Shown: positions 5,339-7,053 of the stretch, in pieces
Layout: every line of letters begins with the position of its first letter
How positions within the stretch are numbered: the first letter of the stretch is position 1
NCBI GenBank assembly: GCA_020059785.1
Contig: JAGVBL010000215.1
Span: 1 to 7,053, forward strand
Direction: 5' to 3'
Source of the DNA: Ignavibacteriales bacterium
Lineage (GTDB): Bacteria > Bacteroidota > Ignavibacteria > Ignavibacteriales > Melioribacteraceae
DNA length: 7,053 bases
Notes under the pieces: generated by a model
The model's input: the letters and a program-made list of their open reading frames with translations, nothing else
Told to the model about the DNA's origin: nothing
The model's database searches: none
Position numbers and translations under genes: made by a program

Positions 5339-6244
5339 ATGAAAATTAAAAGCATGTTCCTTTTAATTTTTTCCGTCATTCTTTTTAACGGAGTATCTGT
5401 TGCTCAAGAGGGCTGGTCGGTTACGACCGGCCTTCAATACTCCGGCGGAAATTATTATTATAATAATTATAGCAAACTCTTTTCCTTTTACGGAGGGGTT
5501 CGTTATCAAGCGGAATATTTCAGCTTGAATGTTACAGCACCGCTTATTTTTTCGAATAACAATTTACTAAGCCAATCCGGTGGAATGATGTTACCAATCG
5601 GTGGTACCTCTTCCAACAACAATAATATGATGGGAAGTAATACATCAAGCAATAATACCGGTGGAATGATGGGAGGAAGTAGCGGTGGCAGTATGATGGG
5701 AAGTAATGGAAATACTTCCAATTTATATATGCCTGGTTCTTCATCTTCTATGAACTCAACCATTGGTCTTGGTGATATTTATCTCACTGGTAATTATCAA
5801 TTTTATTCCGACTATGAAAATAGTTTTAATGCATTGATCAATTATCAAATTAAATTTCCAACTGCAAGTGGAATGACAAACATCGGCACCGGCAAATATG
5901 ATTTTGGTGCCTCTATCACATTACGCAAAGGTTTTGATTCCTATCTCGCAATTGTTGATTTGGGATACCTAAACATTGGTGATCCAACCGGAATTACTTA
6001 CAATAATCCATTTACCTATGGAATTGGTTTTGGTAAATATTTCAATGATGGCAATTCATCGCTGCTACTCTACTATCAAGGTTATACAGAAATTGTCTCT
6101 GGTTACGCAGCACCACAGCAGTTATCGCTTGGTCTTAATCACCGGTTAAGTTCAAATCTAACTCTTGCAATTATTGGTGGAGTAGGTTTATCTAAATTTT
6201 CTCCAGCACTCTTGGCTTCAGCCGGTGTAATTTTTTATTTATGA
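5339..6244 (+). CDS. Outer-membrane beta-barrel protein with Met/Gly/Asn/Ser-rich loop
   Basis: A 301-residue exported protein with signal peptide MKIKSMFLLIFSVILFNG (likely cleaved at SVA/QEG). The rest alternates polar and aromatic residues as in transmembrane beta-strands. GLGDIYLTGNYQF, KFPTASGMTNIGTGKYDFG and the hydrophobic end AGVIFYL resemble the MetA-pathway-of-phenol-degradation/transporter barrel family (PF13557-like). That assignment is from memory and moderate. Residues 78-141 form an insertion with ten Met, eight of them as MM pairs, mostly next to Gly. It lies between two predicted strands, so it is probably an external or periplasmic loop. The start is seven bases after the previous stop with only a weak purine-rich ribosome site, suggesting translational coupling. 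A GC-rich hairpin lies at codons 25-32. The function is unknown; metal release or surface metal binding would fit the context. Confidence 0.85.
   Translation: MKIKSMFLLIFSVILFNGVSVAQEGWSVTTGLQYSGGNYYYNNYSKLFSFYGGVRYQAEYFSLNVTAPLIFSNNNLLSQSGGMMLPIGGTSSNNNNMMGSNTSSNNTGGMMGGSSGGSMMGSNGNTSNLYMPGSSSSMNSTIGLGDIYLTGNYQFYSDYENSFNALINYQIKFPTASGMTNIGTGKYDFGASITLRKGFDSYLAIVDLGYLNIGDPTGITYNNPFTYGIGFGKYFNDGNSSLLLYYQGYTEIVSGYAAPQQLSLGLNHRLSSNLTLAIIGGVGLSKFSPALLASAGVIFYL
5411..5432 (+). other. GC-rich stem-loop within the start of the beta-barrel gene
   Basis: GGCTGGTCG (5411-5419) can pair with CGACCGGCC (5424-5432) around the four-base loop GTTA, giving nine base pairs with one G-U. It is unusually stable for this AT-rich sequence and lies just after the signal-peptide codons. 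It may be chance coding sequence. No T-run follows, so it is not a classic terminator. Confidence 0.5.
5570..5761 (+). repeat. Low-complexity coding segment with Met-Met-Gly motif repeats
   Basis: The segment codes for residues 78-141 of the beta-barrel protein. ATGATGGGAAGTAAT occurs exactly at 5627-5641 and 5693-5707, and GGTGGAATGATG at 5579-5590 and 5660-5671. The composition is Gly, Ser, Asn and Met, much like the CusA insertion at 601-777. Internal duplication is a likely origin. Confidence 0.75.
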
Positions 6245-6268
6245 AAGGAAGTCTTGGTTGACTTTCTT
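6245..6268 (+). other. Intergenic stem-loop after the beta-barrel gene
   Basis: AAGGAAGTC (6245-6253) pairs with GACTTTCTT (6260-6268) around the loop TTGGTT: nine base pairs with one G-U. It starts immediately after the stop codon and ends 20 bases before the next start. No T-run follows the stem, so full rho-independent termination is doubtful. An mRNA processing or partial attenuation site is possible. Confidence 0.5.
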
Positions 6269-6288
6269 AAATGGAATTGGAAATAGAT

Positions 6289-6879
6289 ATGAAAACAATT
6301 ATATGCCTTTTACTGTTTGCAACTGTTGCATTCCCACACGGCGGCAAAGATCATAAAAAAGAAATAGCTGTTAAGCAAGATACTATGACAATCGTTGGCA
6401 AAGATACAATTGCAATTAACGGTGTTTCTAAAAATATGATTGGAATGAAAACAAACCCGGTAATTTCTAAAGAAGAACCAATGAATTTAAATCCATCTGA
6501 ACAACTCTTTGAACACCTGCACAATAAATTGGTTCACTTTCCAATTGCTCTTGGTGTGTTTGCCTTTTTCCTTACATTGCTAAATTTCAAATGGAAGAAT
6601 TTCGATCCCGCTATTTTGATTTCTATTCTTATCGCACTTTTATTTTCTATTGGGGCATTCATAACCGGCAATAATCAATCGGGCCCATTTATAGGAACAG
6701 CAAAAGAATGGATTGTGAAACTTCATCAAAATTTTGGTCTTGCAGTTATTATTAATCTGTTCATTTGGACTATCTTTTTGATAATTGATAAACTGAAAAA
6801 ATATGCATGGATAATTGGTCTAATCGTTTTTATTCTAATTCTTTCCGCTGGTTTTCTTGGCGGCGTAATTGCACACTAA
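6289..6879 (+). CDS. Four-helix membrane protein, DUF2231-like, with His-rich N-terminus
   Basis: I start at ATG 6289, which begins directly with a signal-like segment (MKTIICLLLFATVAFPHGG) and has GGAAA upstream; ATG 6271 would add six residues without a ribosome site. The product is 196 residues. The N-terminal part has HGGKDHKK (17-24) and a probable periplasmic stretch to about residue 75. Four hydrophobic helices follow, about 82-99, 106-126, 145-167 and 172-194. The FEHLHNKLVHFPIALG segment (H76, H78, H83) and KLHQNFG (H146) resemble conserved His positions of the DUF2231 membrane family, recalled rather than searched. The molecular role is unknown; membrane His residues could bind heme or metal. 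The 44-base gap after the beta-barrel gene includes a hairpin, so it may be co-transcribed with reduced expression. Confidence 0.82.
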   Translation: MKTIICLLLFATVAFPHGGKDHKKEIAVKQDTMTIVGKDTIAINGVSKNMIGMKTNPVISKEEPMNLNPSEQLFEHLHNKLVHFPIALGVFAFFLTLLNFKWKNFDPAILISILIALLFSIGAFITGNNQSGPFIGTAKEWIVKLHQNFGLAVIINLFIWTIFLIIDKLKKYAWIIGLIVFILILSAGFLGGVIAH

Positions 6880-6901
6880 ATTATTTATCAAACAAAATTT
6901 A

Positions 6902-6913
6902 TAGGTGAACCTA
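6902..6913. promoter_or_regulatory. Small dyad TAGGT-GA-ACCTA in the 109-base intergenic gap
   Basis: TAGGT (6902-6906) and ACCTA (6909-6913) form an inverted repeat with a two-base centre. The loop is too small for an RNA hairpin, so if it has a role it would be a protein operator. It lies 76 bases before the next start. The surrounding AT-rich DNA shows no convincing -35/-10 pair. It is weak evidence and short enough to be chance. Confidence 0.25.
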
Positions 6914-6979
6914 AATACTATCTGATTTTATCTAATTAAAAATTACGATGGGACATTTTATATAAAATAAATTCAACTC

Positions 6980-6984
6980 GGAGG
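6980..6984 (+). promoter_or_regulatory. Shine-Dalgarno GGAGG for the right-edge gene
   Basis: GGAGG is four bases before ATG 6989. Together with a typical signal peptide it supports a real gene start at the right edge of the window. Confidence 0.75.
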
Positions 6985-6988
6985 TTAC

Positions 6989-7053
6989 ATGAAACAAAAT
7001 ATGTATAGATTATTATTGCTGATATTTCTCTCGGCAATATCTCTCTCAGCTCA
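6989..7053 (+). CDS. Exported protein, N-terminal fragment (3' truncated by window)
   Basis: Twenty-one codons are visible: MKQNMYRLLLLIFLSAISLS followed by Ala, then the window ends. This is a signal peptide with a positive start, a Leu/Ile core and a small-residue end, probably near its cleavage site. Nothing of the mature protein can be seen, so no function is proposed. The 109-base gap before it, larger than any in the cluster, leaves open whether it starts a new transcription unit. Confidence 0.75.
   Translation, partial: MKQNMYRLLLLIFLSAISLSA

Noticed and set aside
5506..5763. Minus-strand Pro/Leu/Ile-rich open frames
   Set aside because: They are low-complexity shadows of the Gly/Ser/Asn/Met loop in the beta-barrel gene and have no start signal or recognisable domain.
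6930..6975. AT-rich TATAAA-like promoter before the right-edge gene
   Set aside because: TATAAA occurs at 6961-6966, but no credible -35 element is found at a suitable distance and the base composition makes chance matches likely.

Overview
The window is a compact, all plus-strand gene cluster for periplasmic copper/silver efflux and metal handling. It comes from a low-GC Gram-negative bacterium. The phylum suggestion is an inference: AT-rich DNA, the cusA-cusC-cusB gene order, HMBD domains with a CPxCGM core and the style of the outer-membrane proteins fit the Bacteroidota/Chlorobi/Ignavibacteria group. No rRNA or other phylogenetic marker is present to settle it.

Layout. Bases 1-1596 are the C-terminal half of a CusA-type heavy-metal RND pump, cut off at the left edge. 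Next come a TolC/CusC-like outer-membrane channel (1598-3082) and a CusB-like adaptor lipoprotein (3127-4401) with an N-terminal heavy-metal-binding domain. Four accessory genes follow: a small exported protein with a degenerate heavy-metal-binding domain (4445-4807), an exported protein in which about a quarter of residues are Met (4846-5331), an outer-membrane beta-barrel candidate with a Met/Gly/Ser/Asn-rich insertion (5339-6244), and a four-helix membrane protein resembling DUF2231 (6289-6879). After a 109-base gap, the signal peptide of another exported protein begins at 6989 and runs off the right edge. Gaps from 1 to 6879 are 1-44 bases, so this part looks like one operon. No stretch longer than about 110 bases lacks a gene, and no regulator, tRNA, transposase or CRISPR array is visible.

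How the genes may work together. CusA, CusB and CusC would form the tripartite pump that moves Cu(I)/Ag(I) from periplasm or inner membrane to the outside. No recognisable CusF chaperone is present, and the small HMBD-like and Met-rich exported proteins are candidates for metal capture or delivery. The most striking feature is methionine enrichment in unrelated proteins of the cluster: a Ser/Met insertion in CusA, a Met cluster in CusC, a His/Met tail in CusB, the Met-rich small protein, and MM-G motifs in the beta-barrel protein. This suggests a shared adaptation to a soft metal, which is inference.

The other notable item is a 21-base tandem repeat (seven full copies plus a partial one). It lies exactly between a near-perfect Shine-Dalgarno sequence and the signal peptide of the CusC-like protein. 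It stays in frame, encodes NGELRIQ repeats, and leaves two plausible start codons.
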